Assembly (NCBI GenBank): GCA_900470095.1
Contig: UBZM01000036.1
Span: 124,001-188,000 of the forward strand
Reading direction: 5' to 3'
Source of the DNA: Hyphomicrobiales bacterium
GTDB taxonomy: Bacteria > Pseudomonadota > Alphaproteobacteria > Rhizobiales > Beijerinckiaceae
DNA: 64,000 nt
A model generated the notes under the pieces. The model was not told the DNA's origin and ran no database searches. It was given only the letters and a program-made list of their open reading frames with translations. Positions 25,603 to 33,595 of this stretch are shown here, in pieces. How positions within the stretch are numbered: the stretch's first letter is position 1; every line of letters starts with the position of its first letter. The translations under genes and the position numbers were made by a program.

Positions 25603-25702
25603 GCGTCCCGGTTCGCGCTCGACCGCCCAGAAACTGTTTTTACAGGGTTGGGCGCGATGCTGACGCATCGTTCGCGAAGCTGCATTGCCAGGAGACCTTT
25701 CG

Positions 25703-26215
25703 ATGTCGCTCCCGTTGCTGTTCCTTCTCGTCCTCTTTCCTGCGGCGATGGTCTACGCTGCAGCGAGCGACCTGCTGTCGATGACGATTTCCAACCGGCT
25801 TTGCCTCGGCCTCGCCGTGCTTTTCGTGCCGAGCGCTCTCATCATCGGCCTGCCCTGGAATCAGATTGCCTGGCATTTGGCCGCAGGGGGCCTTGTTCTT
25901 GCGATATGTTTTGGCCTGTTCGCCGCGGGCTGGATCGGCGGCGGGGATGCCAAACTGGCTGCCGCCACGGCGCTCTGGTTCGGCTTTGGGCAGTTGATGC
26001 CCTATCTGCTTGTGGCCGCGACGTTCGGCGCGGTGCTGACACTTATCGTGATCAAGCTGCGTACCGCACCCTTGCCGGTGCTGGGGGAGAACTGGCCATG
26101 GTTGCGCCGGCTTCATGAGGCTAATCAGGGCGTGCCCTATGGAATCGCCCTTGCCTGCTCGGCTCTCTTCGTCTTGCCGGAAACCGAGATCTGGCGCGCT
26201 GCCATAGGCCTATAG
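25703..26215 (+). CDS. cpaA: Flp prepilin peptidase CpaA/TadV
   Basis: A 170-residue polytopic membrane aspartic protease (A24 family) that removes the leader of Flp and TadE/F-type pseudopilins. The catalytic aspartates are D23 in the ASDLLSMTISN segment and D82 in the GGGDAKL (GxGD) motif. It lacks the N-terminal methylase part of PilD, as usual for Tad systems. The start is ATG 25703 with AGGAG 9 bases upstream. The TAG stop coincides with the left inverted repeat of the IS-like segment, so the last few residues could have been altered by insertion. Confidence 0.94.
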   Translation: MSLPLLFLLVLFPAAMVYAAASDLLSMTISNRLCLGLAVLFVPSALIIGLPWNQIAWHLAAGGLVLAICFGLFAAGWIGGGDAKLAAATALWFGFGQLMPYLLVAATFGAVLTLIVIKLRTAPLPVLGENWPWLRRLHEANQGVPYGIALACSALFVLPETEIWRAAIGL

Positions 26216-26236
26216 GTTCTGAACCCATAAGGGCTG
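26215..26236 (+). repeat. Left terminal inverted repeat of the IS relic
   Basis: It begins GGTTCTGAACCCATAAGG at the last base of the cpaA stop codon. It matches the reverse complement of 27627-27648 at 18 of 22 positions. Confidence 0.65.
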
Positions 26237-26281
26237 TGTTTGGAGTTTGGGCTGATTCAACGTTTTCGGGAGGAGGCGTCG

Positions 26282-26345
26282 ATGGCGCGATTCGATCTGA
26301 GTGTTGGAGCGGCGATTGATTGAGCCGCTTCTGCCGAACAAGCGG
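26282..26345 (+). pseudogene. IS5-family transposase N-terminal fragment, frameshifted
   Basis: ATG 26282 opens with MARFDLS and then hits a stop after 13 codons. Shifting frame at about 26300 restores RLIEPLLPNKRA. Together these match the start of IS5-family transposases (MARFDLSD.EW..IEPLLPNK). A GGGAGGAG ribosome binding site lies before the ATG. Homology ends after about 20 residues; the DDE catalytic part is gone. Confidence 0.7.
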
Positions 26346-26516
26346 GCGCGGCATTGTCCGGGTGGGCGACCGGCGACGGCGGCCTGTCCCCTAACGCCCT
26401 TTACCCCTTCGCTTTTGCGATCGATGCGCCCGGAATGCCGTCGAGAAACCCGGCGCACTGCGCGCCGACCGATTTTGCCGGGTGCAAGGATCGGAGACAT
26501 CTCGCGCCTCAGCCGA

Positions 26517-26554
26517 AAGATTTAACCATCGCGATTGAGCTCGGGTTAAATCTT
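26517..26554. promoter_or_regulatory. Perfect dyad upstream of the PAP2 gene
   Basis: Arms AAGATTTAACC and GGTTAAATCTT (11 bp each, perfect) flank a 16-base spacer, 36 bases before the PAP2 start codon. Each arm contains a TTAACC element like a CtrA half-site, in opposite orientation. It could be an operator or, less likely, an mRNA hairpin. Confidence 0.5.
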
Positions 26555-26590
26555 CAGCTGCATGGTGCCGTCGCAACGTAAGGTGGCACG

Positions 26591-27556
26591 ATGACGGCGG
26601 CTGATACGACACTGGCGCGGCGATCCAATCAGTTCGTCCGATCTTTCATCATCGGCCTTCTGCTGATCGACCTGGCTTGGCTGCCCTTCTCGGCTATTCG
26701 CCTCAATGCCGTTTCACTTCTGGTGCCGCTTGTCGCGGCTCTCGTTCTGACATTCGCAGCCCATGTCTACCGCGAGCGGAGGGCGGAGCTTAAGATCGCC
26801 GATGGCCTGGATTGCTCTGCTCAGATCATCGGCTTCTTCGCCGTCGGGGCGTTGTTCTCCTATTTGCTCGCCTCTCTCGGTTTTCCCCTGCAGGATCCGG
26901 TCCTGTATGATGTCGACCGTGCTCTTGGGCTCGACTGGATGGCCTATCTCAAGGCCGTCAATCAGCGTCCGCTGCTCGGCCTGCTGTTTCAATTGGCCTA
27001 TGACAGTTTCATCCCACAGGTCTTGATCTTGATCGTGACATTGTCGTTCACCGGACGGGGTAGCGCTGCGCGGGTGATGATCCTGGCCATGATCCTTGCC
27101 GGCTTTGTGACGATCCTGATCTCGGGCTTCTTTCCGGCGATGGCGATGTTCGTCCATCTGAACCTGACACCCGCCGACTTCCCCCATCTGTCGCCGTCCG
27201 CTGCCTTCGTGCATGTGCATGATATGCAGGCGTTGCGGGCGGGCGCACCCTTCGATCTCAACCTGTCGAAGGCTCAGGGAATCATCACCTTTCCGTCTTA
27301 CCATGCGGCGCTCGGGCTCCTGATGCTGCTCGGCGGGCTCGCACACCCAGTGCTGCGCTGGCCGGTCGCCGCTTTGAACCTGACGATGATTGCCGCGACA
27401 CCGATCGATGGCGGCCACTACTTTGTCGATGTCGGCGTAGGTCTGATCATCGCCGGGGCCTGCTACCTGTTGGCGCACCGCCTTCTGCAACCCGCCTATG
27501 GTGCCGCGGCCCGGTTCGTTCCCGTGGTCGCGACTGCGGAAGTCGCAGAATCCTGA
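26591..27556 (+). CDS. PAP2-family (inositol phosphorylceramide synthase-like) membrane protein
   Basis: A 321-residue polytopic membrane protein. The PAP2 phosphatase motifs are ITFPSYHAALG (catalytic-region His238) and ATPIDGGHYFVDVGVG (His276 and Asp280). The arrangement resembles the Aur1/Ipt1-like PAP2_3 group, which includes lipid phosphatases and phosphotransferases. The substrate is probably a lipid phosphate; this is family inference. It lies inside an IS-bounded segment and interrupts the pilus locus, so a role in pilus assembly is doubtful. The ATG at 26591 has AGGTGG about 6 bases upstream. Confidence 0.85.
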   Translation: MTAADTTLARRSNQFVRSFIIGLLLIDLAWLPFSAIRLNAVSLLVPLVAALVLTFAAHVYRERRAELKIADGLDCSAQIIGFFAVGALFSYLLASLGFPLQDPVLYDVDRALGLDWMAYLKAVNQRPLLGLLFQLAYDSFIPQVLILIVTLSFTGRGSAARVMILAMILAGFVTILISGFFPAMAMFVHLNLTPADFPHLSPSAAFVHVHDMQALRAGAPFDLNLSKAQGIITFPSYHAALGLLMLLGGLAHPVLRWPVAALNLTMIAATPIDGGHYFVDVGVGLIIAGACYLLAHRLLQPAYGAAARFVPVVATAEVAES

Positions 27557-27626
27557 AGCGCGATTCGCGCGCGCCCCGATCCGGTACCTGTCTCATTCCG
27601 AGCGGAATTCGGGGAGGACACTGGTT

Positions 27627-27648
27627 CAGGGCTTATGAGTCCAGAACC
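27627..27648 (-). repeat. Right terminal inverted repeat of the IS relic
   Basis: Read inward from the right it begins GGTTCTGGACTCATAAG, matching the left repeat at 18 of 22 positions. It lies 70 bases after the PAP2 stop codon. Confidence 0.6.
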
Positions 27649-27676
27649 TTGGGCGGATGATGAAAGTTACGCCGGG

Positions 27677-27691
27677 TTAACCATAATTTGA
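27677..27691 (+). promoter_or_regulatory. CtrA-like box upstream of cpaB
   Basis: TTAA-N7-TTGA (TTAACCATAATTTGA) lies 60 bases before cpaB, one base off the TTAA-N7-TTAA consensus of the alphaproteobacterial cell-cycle regulator CtrA. CtrA controls pilus genes in Caulobacter. Here the role is inferred from similarity and position. Confidence 0.5.
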
Positions 27692-27751
27692 CGAATCCCG
27701 GGTCACGATCCCTTCCGAGAGCCAACGCAGCTTGGCTGAGGATCGGCGTTC

Positions 27752-28537
27752 ATGAGTCCTGCCCGTATCATCATCCTGGTCGTCGCGCTCGTGGCGGGGC
27801 TTGGCGCAGCATTGCTGATCCAACGCCCTAAGGCGACGCCGGCACCGGTGACACGCTATGAGCCGGCGCCGACGGTTCCGGTGCTGGTCGCGGCTGCCGA
27901 TATCCCGGTTGGCAATACGCTGGCTGCCGGCGATATGCGCTGGATCGACTGGCCGGCTGACAGTGTTCCGGCCGGGGTCATCCGTAAGACCGAGGCTCCC
28001 GAGGCCGAAACGGAATTGGCCGGGCAACTGGCGCGCTTCGCGGTGTCTGGTGGCGAACCGATCCGCCGCGAGAAGCTGATCAAGACCGATGGCACCGGAT
28101 TCCTCTCGGCGGTTCTGCCGGCCGGCAAAAGGGCAACCGCGATCGGTACCGATAGCCGCGGAGCCAATACGGCGGGTGGCTTCATCCTGCCGAACGACCG
28201 GGTCGACGTCATCCGGACCCACCAGGAGGGAGGCGGCGGCAACGCGAACAGCGGCGCCGAGAGCTTCATCAGCGAAACGATCCTGACCAATGTCCGGGTG
28301 CTGGCGATCGGTCAGAATATCCAGGAACGCAACGGCGAGAAGGTCGTCATTGGCGAGACGGCGACGCTCGAACTCGAGCCGCGCCAGGTCGAGATCGTCG
28401 CTCAGGCGCAGCGCAACGGCACGCTTTCGCTCGCATTGCGCAGCCTCAAGGACGCCGGCGATGCCGGGCGCCCCGACACCGAAGGCGGCCTGACCCTCGT
28501 ACGCTACGGCGTCACCAGCAAAAGCGTGAAGCCATGA
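27752..28537 (+). CDS. cpaB: Flp pilus assembly protein CpaB
   Basis: A 261-residue inner-membrane-anchored periplasmic protein (RcpC/CpaB). An N-terminal transmembrane helix (about residues 4-21) precedes a SAF-like domain: TVPVLVAAADIPVGNTLAAGDMRWIDWP, then RREKLIKTDGTGFLSAVLPAGKRATAIG and FILPNDRVDVIRTHQ. It is thought to gate or stabilise the CpaC secretin. First gene of the cpaB-tadC run, overlapping cpaC by 4 bases. Confidence 0.96.
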   Translation: MSPARIIILVVALVAGLGAALLIQRPKATPAPVTRYEPAPTVPVLVAAADIPVGNTLAAGDMRWIDWPADSVPAGVIRKTEAPEAETELAGQLARFAVSGGEPIRREKLIKTDGTGFLSAVLPAGKRATAIGTDSRGANTAGGFILPNDRVDVIRTHQEGGGGNANSGAESFISETILTNVRVLAIGQNIQERNGEKVVIGETATLELEPRQVEIVAQAQRNGTLSLALRSLKDAGDAGRPDTEGGLTLVRYGVTSKSVKP

Positions 28538-30000
28538 TACCCAAGCGCATTCTTCTCTCCCTCGCGGGGCCGGCGCTGGCAATGCTGCTCGGTCTTCCGG
28601 CCATGGCCCAGTCGACCGGGCCTGCCCCGGTTCTGAATGTCGGCTCCAGCGAGCATGCCATTGCCCGCAAGCTCTCGCTCTCGATCGGTCGTTCACTGAT
28701 CGTCGAACTGCCGCGTGACGCCAAGGAAGTCTTCGTCGCCAACCCCAAGGTCGCCAACGCGGTCGTGCGCTCGGCGCGCAAGCTTTTCATCATCGGCATC
28801 GCCGATGGCTCGACCTCGATGTTCGTGATCGATTCCGAGGGCCGCCAGATTTCCGCACTTGAGATCGAAGTCGGGCGGGATCTCAACGTGCTGCGGCAGA
28901 CGCTGCGTGCGGCGATGCCCAGGGCCCAAATCGAGGTCAAGCCAGCCGGCAATTCCATCCTCTTGCTCGGCAACGTCGCCAATGCGTCGGAAGCGACCCA
29001 GGCAGTCGACATCGCGAACGCCTTCGTAGGGACAGCCTCCGGCATCTTCTCCTCGTCCAAGGGCGCCGTGATCAACTCTTTGACGATCCGCGATCGTGAT
29101 CAGGTGATGGTCAAGGTCGTGATCTCCGAGGTTTCGCGCAAGGCGATCAAGCAGCTCGGCATCAACTCGTCCGGCGAGTGGAAGCTCGGCAACTTCTCGA
29201 TCACGCCGTCGATCGAAAACCCTCTGCCATTGCAGCCTCAGTCCCTGGCGGCCACGGCGATCGGGGCCGGCATCGGGAACTCGACCAATTTCACCTTGCG
29301 TGCGCTGGAGCGCGCAGGCCTCGCCCGCGTTCTGGCGGAACCGATGGTTACGGCAATTTCCGGGGAAAGTGCCAAGTTCACGGCTGGTGGCGATGTCCCC
29401 GTGCCCAACGGCTATACCTGCGATGCATCAGGCCTCTGCACGCTCGGCATCGTCTACAAGCCGGTCGGCGTTTCCCTGAATTTCACCCCGATTGTCCTGT
29501 CCGACAACAAGATCAGCATGCGCATTGCCACCGAAGTCACGGAACTCGATTTCGAGAACCAGCTCCGGCTCAGCAATACGAGCAACGCACTACGGGGCAC
29601 CAACACTCGGGAATCGGTGAACGCCCCCGCTTTCCGCGTGCGCAAGTCCGACACCACCGTCGAACTGCCATCGGGCGGGACCCTCGCGACGGCCGGGCTG
29701 ATCCAGCGCGTCTCGAAACAGTCGATCAATGGCTTCCCGGGGCTGATGAACCTGCCGGTGATCGGCGTGCTCTTCCGCTCGCGCGACTATCAGCGCGAGG
29801 AGACCGAGCTGATGATCACGGTTACCCCCTATATCGCCAAGCCGATGGAGCCGAACCAGGTCCAGCGCCCGGATGACGGCTTCGTCGATGCCCATGATGC
29901 GCAGGCCGTCCTGCTCGGCCGCCTGAACAAGATCTATGGCACCAATAGCGGGCCGTTGCCTCAGGCCTACAGGGGCCGGGTCGGCTTCATTGCCGACTAA
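28534..30000 (+). CDS. cpaC: Type II/III secretion system secretin CpaC
   Basis: A 488-residue outer-membrane secretin (RcpA). A signal peptide (about 1-25) is followed by the pilus-assembly N-terminal domain (SLIVELPRDAKEVFVANPKVANAVV), a BON-like ring domain (VKPAGNSILLLGNVANASEATQAVDIA) and the C-terminal secretin domain with LARVLAEPMVTAISGESAKFTAGGDVPVP and GFPGLMNLPVIGVLFRSRDYQREETELMI. The length is normal. It forms the exit channel for the Flp pilus. Confidence 0.97.
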   Translation: MIPKRILLSLAGPALAMLLGLPAMAQSTGPAPVLNVGSSEHAIARKLSLSIGRSLIVELPRDAKEVFVANPKVANAVVRSARKLFIIGIADGSTSMFVIDSEGRQISALEIEVGRDLNVLRQTLRAAMPRAQIEVKPAGNSILLLGNVANASEATQAVDIANAFVGTASGIFSSSKGAVINSLTIRDRDQVMVKVVISEVSRKAIKQLGINSSGEWKLGNFSITPSIENPLPLQPQSLAATAIGAGIGNSTNFTLRALERAGLARVLAEPMVTAISGESAKFTAGGDVPVPNGYTCDASGLCTLGIVYKPVGVSLNFTPIVLSDNKISMRIATEVTELDFENQLRLSNTSNALRGTNTRESVNAPAFRVRKSDTTVELPSGGTLATAGLIQRVSKQSINGFPGLMNLPVIGVLFRSRDYQREETELMITVTPYIAKPMEPNQVQRPDDGFVDAHDAQAVLLGRLNKIYGTNSGPLPQAYRGRVGFIAD

Positions 30001-30010
30001 GGGTGCTCTC

Positions 30011-30769
30011 ATGAACGCGCAAAGGGTGGCTCGGGCCATGACAGATCGAGGACAGCAGCGGATGGGCCATTGGCCTCTGGCCGCCGTTCTGGCCGCCGGC
30101 GTTGCTCTTGGAGCCTGCGCGTCGAAGACCGACACGACGGGGTCGATCAGCGCCAGCGATCTGCGCGAGCGGCACCCGATCGTGCTGCGTGACGCGCCAC
30201 GTTCGCTTGACGTGTTCATCGTACGGGCCGGTGCGGGTCTCGATCGTCGCCAGGCCGAGGATGTCGCCAGTTTCGCCGCGGACTACCGGCGCAGTGGACG
30301 TGGCGGACTGGTTGCCCAGGTGCCAACCGGTGGCCGGGAGATGGCAACGCATGGCACGCTCGAAGCGATCCGCAGAGCCCTGGCGCAGGGCGGCGTGCCG
30401 CCCGGATCGCTCTCGGTCAGGACCTATCCGATCGCGGACCCGAATCTCGCCTCGCCCATTCGCCTGACATTCGCCTCGCTGCAGGCGGGCCTGCCGCATT
30501 CCTGCGGACAGTGGACGCAGGACGCTGGCGTCTCCGACTGGAAACTGGACATGGCGAACGAGCCGCTCTGGAATTTCGGCTGTTCCAGCCAGGCGACATT
30601 GGCCGCGCAGGTGGCCGATCCGATTGACCTCGTCCGCGGCCGGACCGAGGGCCGCGCCGATATCGTCAAGCGCATGAACGCGATCGGCAAGCTGCGTGAG
30701 GGCAAGGATCCCTCGACCCAGTACCGGCAGGAAACGCCGCAGATCAACCAGTCGGTCGGAGGCCGCTGA
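30011..30769 (+). CDS. cpaD: CpaD-family pilus assembly lipoprotein
   Basis: A 252-residue lipoprotein. The signal sequence ends in the lipobox LGAC (Cys about residue 37). The CpaD domain includes DVFIVRAGAGLDRRQAEDVASFAADYRRSGRGGLV and the conserved Cys segments HSCGQW and NFGCSSQ. It probably acts as a pilotin-like factor for CpaC. The start is ATG 30011; the stop and the cpaE start share one base (TGATG). Confidence 0.94.
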   Translation: MNAQRVARAMTDRGQQRMGHWPLAAVLAAGVALGACASKTDTTGSISASDLRERHPIVLRDAPRSLDVFIVRAGAGLDRRQAEDVASFAADYRRSGRGGLVAQVPTGGREMATHGTLEAIRRALAQGGVPPGSLSVRTYPIADPNLASPIRLTFASLQAGLPHSCGQWTQDAGVSDWKLDMANEPLWNFGCSSQATLAAQVADPIDLVRGRTEGRADIVKRMNAIGKLREGKDPSTQYRQETPQINQSVGGR

Positions 30770-32034
30770 TGGATCCGGCGCAGAATTTCGAAGCCCAGGC
30801 GGCGAGCAGTGCCGGCGACGAGGTCATCGCGCCGCTGCCGCGCATCACGCTGCAGGCCTTTTGCGAGACGCCTGCCATCGCTGCTGCCATGCAGACGGCG
30901 ACTACTGACCGGCGTATGGAGAAGACGCATTCGCGCGTCCAGATGGGGGGACCCGCGGCCGCGGTCGAGGCGTTCCGCACCGCGCCCACGCCGAATGTCA
31001 TCGTGCTGGAAACGGTGTCCGACGGAGCCACGCTCGTCAGCCATCTCGATGCCCTGGCCCAGAGCTGTGATGCCGGCACGAAGGTCGTCGTCATCGGGCA
31101 TGTCAACGATGTCCAGCTCTATCGTGATCTGATCCGCCGCGGCGTCAGCGACTACCTGATCGCTCCGCTTGAGCCGCTCGACATCCTGCGCACCCTGTCC
31201 GAGCTCTATGTTGCCCCGGGCGCTCGCAATCTCGGGCGCATCGTCGCCGTCATGGGCGCCAAGGGCGGGGTCGGCGCTTCGACGGTGGCACATAACGTCG
31301 CCTGGGCGATGGCGCGCAATCTCGATTTATCGACCGTGATCGTCGATCTCGACATCGCTTTCGGCACAGCGGGGCTCGACTTCAATCAGGATCCGCCGCA
31401 GGGCATCGCGGAGGCGGTGTTTGCGCCTGAGCGGCTTGATGCCAACATGCTTGATCGCCTGCTCTCGCGCTGCAGCGACAATCTCGCGCTGCTGGCGGCG
31501 CCGGCGATGCTGGATCGGACGCTCGACCTGCAGGAGGACGCGTTCGAGCAACTCTTCGATCTGTTGCGCGCCAGCGTTCCTTGCGTGGTTCTCGACGTGC
31601 CGCATCTCTGGAGCGGCTGGGTCAGGCGCTGTCTGATCGGTGCAGACGAGGTCGTGATTGTTGCCGGCCCCGAACTCGCCTCGCTGCGGAACGCCAAGAA
31701 CCTGATCGATCTGGCTCGGGCCAGCCGTCCGAACGATTCGCCGCCACGTCTGGTGCTCAATCAAGTTGGCTTGCCGAAGCGGCCCGAGATCGACGCAGGG
31801 GAATTTGCCAAGGCCTTGGGTGTCGAGGTCCTCGTCGCGATTCCCTTCGACGCGCAGGTCTTCGGCACGGCTGCAAATAACGGGCAGATGGTTGCGGAGG
31901 TCCAGGCCGGCGGCAAGATCAACGAGGCCTTCATTCATATTGCAAGCACCCTGACCGGCCGCGGCGAGGCCAGGCGCGGAAAGCGCAGCCTGCTGGAGCC
32001 GTTGGTCGCCAAGCTCAAACGTCGCAGGGCCTGA
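30769..32034 (+). CDS. cpaE: Pilus assembly ATPase-like protein CpaE/TadZ
   Basis: A 421-residue protein with an atypical receiver-like N-terminal domain (about 30-150) and a MinD/ParA-type ATPase domain. Its deviant Walker A is GAKGGVGAST at about 163-172. VIVDLDIAFGTAGLDFNQDP follows. TadZ/CpaE positions the pilus machine at the cell pole in studied species. The length is normal. Confidence 0.96.
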   Translation: MDPAQNFEAQAASSAGDEVIAPLPRITLQAFCETPAIAAAMQTATTDRRMEKTHSRVQMGGPAAAVEAFRTAPTPNVIVLETVSDGATLVSHLDALAQSCDAGTKVVVIGHVNDVQLYRDLIRRGVSDYLIAPLEPLDILRTLSELYVAPGARNLGRIVAVMGAKGGVGASTVAHNVAWAMARNLDLSTVIVDLDIAFGTAGLDFNQDPPQGIAEAVFAPERLDANMLDRLLSRCSDNLALLAAPAMLDRTLDLQEDAFEQLFDLLRASVPCVVLDVPHLWSGWVRRCLIGADEVVIVAGPELASLRNAKNLIDLARASRPNDSPPRLVLNQVGLPKRPEIDAGEFAKALGVEVLVAIPFDAQVFGTAANNGQMVAEVQAGGKINEAFIHIASTLTGRGEARRGKRSLLEPLVAKLKRRRA

Positions 32035-32112
32035 GCTGTGGGGCTATTCTTCGCCGCTACCTCCTGCTCCAACTGGCCAGCTGGCCGTTTCCCGGCGTGA
32101 AAGGGGGGTGAC

Positions 32113-33570
32113 ATGTTCGGAAAGCGATCCTCGAACGCTGCGACGGCGCAGCCGCTGAGTCCGAAGGCTCCCGGCCCCACCTCGGCCGCGCGTCTGCTCG
32201 AACCGTCTGCGCCCCTTCCCGATATGCGTCGTCAGGTGCCGGCGGCACCCATGGCTCCGGTCGAAACACCGAAGTCCGACGATTACTACCAGATGAAGAG
32301 CATGATCTTCGGGGCGCTGATCGAGGCAATCGACCTCTCTCAGCTCGCGAAGCTCGACGGTGAATCGGCGCGGGAGGAAATCCGTGACATCATCAACGAA
32401 ATCATCTCTCTCAAGAACGTCGTGCTTTCCATCGCCGAGCAGGAGGAACTGCTCGACGATATTTGCAACGACGTGCTCGGCTACGGCCCCCTGGAGCCAC
32501 TGCTGGCGCGAGACGATATCGCCGACATCATGGTCAATGGGGCCTCGCGTACCTTCATCGAGACCGGTGGCAAGATCCAGCTGACCAATATCCGTTTTCG
32601 CGACAACGCCCAGCTGATGAACATCTGCCAGCGCATTGTCAGCCAGGTTGGCCGGCGCGTCGACGAATCCTCGCCGATCTGCGACGCTCGGCTTGCCGAC
32701 GGTTCCCGCGTCAATGTCATCGCACCGCCATTGGCGATCGACGGACCGGCCCTCACCATCCGCAAATTCAAGAAGGACAAGCTGACGCTGGATCAGCTCG
32801 TCCGCTTCGGCGCGATCTCGCCGCCCGGTGCCGAAATCCTCAAGATCATCGGCAAGGTGCGCTGCAACATCGTGATCTCCGGAGGAACGGGCTCCGGCAA
32901 GACGACTCTGCTGAACTGCCTGACCAACTATATCGAGCATGATGAGCGGGTCATCACCTGCGAGGACGCCGCCGAATTGCAGCTCCAGCAGCCGCATGTC
33001 GTGCGCCTCGAGACGCGCCCTCCCAATCTCGAGGGTACGGGCGCGATCACGATGCGAGACCTCGTCAAGAACTGCCTCCGCATGCGGCCTGAGCGGATCA
33101 TCGTCGGTGAGGTGCGTGGCCCGGAAGCCTTCGATCTGTTGCAGGCGATGAACACTGGCCATGACGGATCGATGGGGACCCTGCACGCCAATACGCCGCG
33201 CGAATGCTTGAGCCGTATCGAATCCATGATCACCATGGGCGGGTTCAGCCTGCCTTCGAAGACATTGCGGGAGATGATCTGCTCCTCGGTCGATGTTGTC
33301 ATCCAGGCCCAGCGCATGCGCGACGGCTCGCGCCGGATCACACATATCACCGAGGTGATGGGCATGGAGGGCGACGTCATCATCACCCAGGATCTGATGA
33401 ACTATGAGGTCCTCGGCGAGGATGCGGCAGGCAAGCTGATCGGGCGGCACCGCTCGACCGGCATCGGTCGACCGCGCTTCTGGGAGCGTGCCCGCTATTT
33501 CGGTGAAGAGCAGCGGCTTGCCACGGCGATCGATCAACTCGCGGTCCACGACGAAGCAAACGCCGCGTGA
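32113..33570 (+). CDS. cpaF: Tad secretion ATPase CpaF/TadA
   Basis: A 485-residue type II/IV secretion ATPase that powers pilus extension and probably retraction. The Walker A motif GGTGSGKT is at 257-264, the Asp box CEDAAELQL and the His box (TGHDGSMGTLHAN) follow. The N-terminal 60 residues are Pro-rich and poorly conserved. A GGGGGG ribosome binding site lies just before the ATG. The gap from cpaE (78 bases) is the widest in the operon. Confidence 0.98.
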   Translation: MFGKRSSNAATAQPLSPKAPGPTSAARLLEPSAPLPDMRRQVPAAPMAPVETPKSDDYYQMKSMIFGALIEAIDLSQLAKLDGESAREEIRDIINEIISLKNVVLSIAEQEELLDDICNDVLGYGPLEPLLARDDIADIMVNGASRTFIETGGKIQLTNIRFRDNAQLMNICQRIVSQVGRRVDESSPICDARLADGSRVNVIAPPLAIDGPALTIRKFKKDKLTLDQLVRFGAISPPGAEILKIIGKVRCNIVISGGTGSGKTTLLNCLTNYIEHDERVITCEDAAELQLQQPHVVRLETRPPNLEGTGAITMRDLVKNCLRMRPERIIVGEVRGPEAFDLLQAMNTGHDGSMGTLHANTPRECLSRIESMITMGGFSLPSKTLREMICSSVDVVIQAQRMRDGSRRITHITEVMGMEGDVIITQDLMNYEVLGEDAAGKLIGRHRSTGIGRPRFWERARYFGEEQRLATAIDQLAVHDEANAA

Positions 33571-33595
33571 TCGCGGCTATGGACGGAATTGAGCC

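Larger units (their letters stand above)
26215..27648. mobile_element. IS5-type insertion sequence relic with PAP2 passenger gene
   Basis: The 1.43-kb segment is bounded by imperfect inverted repeats (26215-26236 and 27627-27648, 18 of 22 matching). Just inside the left repeat is the broken start of an IS5-type transposase. The rest of the transposase is absent, and an intact PAP2-family gene occupies the interior. It splits cpaA from cpaB, which are normally adjacent. Either the passenger replaced the transposase, or the ends derive from two IS insertions. No clear target duplication is seen (TA on the left, TT on the right). Confidence 0.6.

Noticed and set aside
25084..25668. 194-codon minus-strand frame over the flp gene and its upstream region
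   Set aside because: It runs through the flp coding region and its terminator; flp has complete class III pilin features.
32044..33549. 501-codon minus-strand frame opposite cpaF
   Set aside because: Antisense to a certain gene with complete ATPase motifs; no homology pattern of its own.
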